Notes under the pieces: generated by a model
What the model was told of the DNA's origin: nothing
The model's input: the letters and a program-made list of their open reading frames with translations, nothing else
Databases searched by the model: none
Position numbers and translations under genes: made by a program
In this document: positions 6,987-8,964 of the stretch, piece by piece
Numbering within the stretch: the stretch's first letter is position 1
Layout: each line of letters opens with the position of its first letter
Assembly (NCBI GenBank): GCA_003507515.1
Contig: DNVL01000043.1
Coordinates: 1-8,964 of the forward strand
DNA: 8,964 bases
DNA from: Legionella sp.
Lineage (GTDB): Bacteria > Pseudomonadota > Gammaproteobacteria > Legionellales > Legionellaceae
Direction: 5' to 3'

Positions 6987-7896
6987 ACCTTTTGAAGTGA
7001 TTCTGTCGTTGATGTTTCTCTTTGCCTTCCAACCCTCGGCTGCGGCAGATACCGTGCTTCGATTTCAACCGAATATTACCCCAAAGGCAACCCTTTTGGG
7101 CGATCTACTCGTCATTCAAAAAGACGTACACCATTGGTCCCAATTACCCCTCGACAGCCATCCCAATCCCGGTGAAACCATCACACACGATAAAATAATG
7201 GCTTGGATGACCACGCGACTAGGGCCGTTAAAAACAACATGGGTGGGCAAAACGCATATCGTTGTGACGCAATCTGTTCAAACCACAGGGAGCGAACTGA
7301 TCACGAAAGCGAAAGCCGCATTAATCCATCAACTAGCGCCCCAATACACCCGTGTTGAGGTGACCGCGCTCACGCATCTGAAGGATAGCGAATATGCCTT
7401 GGATGACTTCAAAACAGAGGTTACGCAGGCGTTTCCAACTTCCAAACGCGTATGCGTCTGGCTTGTGCACAAGAACCATCAAGCGCCTCGCCTTGCCGTC
7501 TGGTTTAATGTGCGAGCGCATGCTCCTGTGTGGGTGGCAACGCATGATGTGCGTTCCAACACCCTACTCACCCAAGATATGTTTCAGGAAAAAGAACAAA
7601 ATATTGCAGGCCTAAACGCCCCGCCGGCCCAATCCATTCCAGAACACCATTGGCTAAAATCATCACTCGCCCGTCATGCCGTCCTCCTGGAAAACCAACT
7701 AAAGGCCGCCCCGCTTATCACACATGGCCAACGCCTCAAGGTATTCGCGCACCATCACAGCATTACCGTCGTGATGGAAGCCATCGCCCTGTCGGATGGA
7801 TATCTGGGCGACACGATCACGGTCAAAAATCCACTAAATCAAAAAACCTTTGCTGCCACTATACAGGGGTTTCAACATGCTGAGATTGCTTCATGA
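6970..7896 (+). CDS. flgA: Flagellar P-ring assembly chaperone FlgA, long form
   Basis: A 308-residue periplasmic protein, longer than the roughly 220 residues of enterobacterial FlgA. Residues 1-26 are a Sec signal (Lys2, hydrophobic 9-20, cut after SAAA before DTVL). The extra N-terminal module (about 27-180) includes ATLLGDLLVI (40-49), a feature of the longer FlgA proteins of other proteobacteria. The SAF-type domain follows (about 186-248: VWVATHDVRSNTLLTQDMF, then LARHAVLLENQL). The C-terminal barrel has APLITHGQRLKVF (247-259), AIALSDGYLGDTITVKN (271-287) and an ATIQG ending (296-300). FlgA binds FlgI in the periplasm and promotes P-ring formation; flgI lies two genes downstream. The ATG is inside flgG and has purine-rich GGAAAAGA (6956-6963) 6 bases upstream. 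Overlap with flgH is ATGA. Confidence 0.88.
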   Translation: MKFASKPFEVILSLMFLFAFQPSAAADTVLRFQPNITPKATLLGDLLVIQKDVHHWSQLPLDSHPNPGETITHDKIMAWMTTRLGPLKTTWVGKTHIVVTQSVQTTGSELITKAKAALIHQLAPQYTRVEVTALTHLKDSEYALDDFKTEVTQAFPTSKRVCVWLVHKNHQAPRLAVWFNVRAHAPVWVATHDVRSNTLLTQDMFQEKEQNIAGLNAPPAQSIPEHHWLKSSLARHAVLLENQLKAAPLITHGQRLKVFAHHHSITVVMEAIALSDGYLGDTITVKNPLNQKTFAATIQGFQHAEIAS

Positions 7897-8465
7897 AAAA
7901 AATGGCTTGCTTACTATTTGTCCTTGCATGTTCAAGTCACGTCACGCATGCCGTGAGCCTCTTTAATGATGGCTTGTATCGCCCTTATATTGCAGATAAA
8001 AAAGCCTATCTTCCAGGTGATTTGCTCACGGTGATTGTCATGGAAACATCTGATGCCAAAACGAGTGCCGATCTATCTTCGAGTAAAGAGATAAAAACAG
8101 CCTTGGAAGCCAGCTACAACAAGCGTCCGGAGGAAGTCTCTTTTGGTCTTCGAGGAGATGGCCGCGCCGGCGCTAAAACCGCGCGCGATGGTAAAATCAA
8201 GGCAGCTCTCACCGTGCAAGTCACTACCCTTCTGCCCAATGGAAGTTATTGCATTGAGGGACACCAGCGGATTCAAATCAACGGCGAATTACAAACCATA
8301 CGGCTCAGCGGAGTCGTGCGGCAAGAAGACATCTCCACTCAAAATACCGTGCTGTCTACGCGACTAGCCAATGCACGCATTACCTATACTGGAGATGGAT
8401 CTGTGTCTGATTCACAACGGCACAATTATGTCTATCGACTATTGTCAATGGTTGGGCTTGTTTGA
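7893..8465 (+). CDS. flgH: Flagellar L-ring protein FlgH, short form
   Basis: A 190-residue protein, against about 220-235 in most FlgH. Family blocks: SLFNDG (22-27), PGDLLTVIVMETSDAKTS (41-58), then PNGSYCIEGHQRIQINGELQ (115-134), IRLSGVVRQEDISTQNTV (136-153) and ARITYTGDG (161-169). FlgH forms the outer-membrane L-ring bushing and is normally a lipoprotein. Here the N-terminus is MKKMACLLFVLACSSHVTHA. Cys13 in VLAC could be a lipobox, but only 12 residues precede it; cleavage after THA (20) by signal peptidase I looks at least as good. The conserved part begins right after that site, so the linker seen in E. coli between lipid anchor and SLF is almost absent. This accounts for much of the short length. 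The start overlaps flgA; the stop overlaps flgI (TGATG). Confidence 0.9.
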   Translation: MKKMACLLFVLACSSHVTHAVSLFNDGLYRPYIADKKAYLPGDLLTVIVMETSDAKTSADLSSSKEIKTALEASYNKRPEEVSFGLRGDGRAGAKTARDGKIKAALTVQVTTLLPNGSYCIEGHQRIQINGELQTIRLSGVVRQEDISTQNTVLSTRLANARITYTGDGSVSDSQRHNYVYRLLSMVGLV

Positions 8466-8964
8466 TGAGGGATTTAATCGCTGCTTTGATGCTTTTCATT
8501 TTACTGCTAACTGGCCCAACCGCTATAGCTTCTGTACGGTTAAAATCCATCGCGCATTTATCCGGCTTGCAGGAAAACCCCATTACGGGCTATGGGCTGG
8601 TCATTGGCCTTGCTGGATCAGGTGATTCTCGACGGAACAAAGATACCACACAAGCGATCGCAAACTTGTTGCAAAGCTTTGGCGTTAACATCAATCCCAA
8701 TGACATTAACAGCCGTAACACAGCCACCGTGATCATCACCGCAAACTTGCCATATTTTGCGCACCAAGGTGATAAATTAGATATCAATGTCGCCTCTTTG
8801 GGCGACGCCAAAAGTCTTTTAGGAGGCACCCTTCTCGTCTCCCCACTCAAAGGCCCGGACAATCAAATTTATGCGCTCGCCCAAGGCCCTCTGTCCATTG
8901 GCGGGTTTAAATATGACTTGTTTGGCAACGTGGTTCAGAAAAACCATCCCACAGCGGGTTTAAT
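8465..8964 (+). CDS. flgI: Flagellar P-ring protein FlgI, N-terminal part
   Basis: The first 166 codons of a protein usually about 365-370 residues long; the gene runs off the right edge. The start ATG overlaps the flgH stop by one base. MRDLIAALMLFILLLTGPTA leads into IA|SVRLK, a Sec signal cut after residue 22. Recognisable FlgI blocks are ENPITGYGLVIGLAGSGD (37-54), the TTQAIANLL segment, ATVIITANLPYFAHQGDKLD (86-105), ASLGDAKSLLGGTLLVSPLK (109-128) and YALAQGPLSIGG (134-145). FlgI subunits form the P ring in the peptidoglycan layer around the FlgG rod, assisted by FlgA. flgJ often follows flgI in proteobacteria, but nothing beyond the edge can be seen. Confidence 0.95.
   Translation, partial: MRDLIAALMLFILLLTGPTAIASVRLKSIAHLSGLQENPITGYGLVIGLAGSGDSRRNKDTTQAIANLLQSFGVNINPNDINSRNTATVIITANLPYFAHQGDKLDINVASLGDAKSLLGGTLLVSPLKGPDNQIYALAQGPLSIGGFKYDLFGNVVQKNHPTAGL

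Overview
The window is a proteobacterial-type flagellar cluster read left to right, with a divergent gene for an exported protein at its left edge. Nine flagellar genes run on the + strand from 1421 to the right edge: fliQ, fliR, flhB, flhA, flgF, flgG, flgA, flgH and a truncated flgI. The minus strand of the first 1.1 kb is one long open frame that enters the window from the left. It encodes a secreted protein with Ig/cadherin-like (CADG/He_PIG-like) domains.

Layout. 1-1118 (minus): 3'-truncated exported Ig-like protein with a GTG start. 1119-1420: shared divergent upstream region holding a good sigma70-type promoter for the minus gene, a perfect 7-bp inverted repeat touching its -35 box, and only weak promoter candidates for fliQ. 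1421-5494: four genes for the membrane export gate (FliQ, FliR, FlhB, FlhA). 5504-8964: proximal/distal rod (FlgF, FlgG), the P-ring chaperone (FlgA), the L-ring (FlgH) and the P-ring (FlgI, cut by the window edge).

How the genes work together. FliQ and FliR, with FliP encoded elsewhere, form the export pore. FlhB, which has an intact NPTH self-cleavage site, is expected to set substrate specificity, and FlhA to couple export to the proton motive force and dock chaperones. FlgF and FlgG are exported through this gate to extend the rod. FlgA, FlgH and FlgI carry N-terminal export signals and would assemble the P and L rings around the rod. All nine genes abut or overlap by 1-17 bases, except one 9-base gap before flgF where the ribosome binding site overlaps the flhA stop. 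This implies one translationally coupled transcript.

Organism. L and P rings imply a Gram-negative cell. The flgF-flgG-flgA-flgH order and fliQ-fliR-flhB without an adjacent fliP recall alphaproteobacterial layouts. FlgG resembles enterobacterial FlgG in several stretches, and the exported protein recalls Ig-like secreted proteins of Legionella-type gammaproteobacteria. Base composition looks intermediate by eye. I therefore cannot place it below Proteobacteria. No flagellin, hook, motor, chemotaxis or regulator gene is visible, so motility cannot be judged here. Nothing in the flagellar part amounts to a new system; the less ordinary items are the exported Ig-like protein, the short FlgH with doubtful lipidation, and the operon composition.
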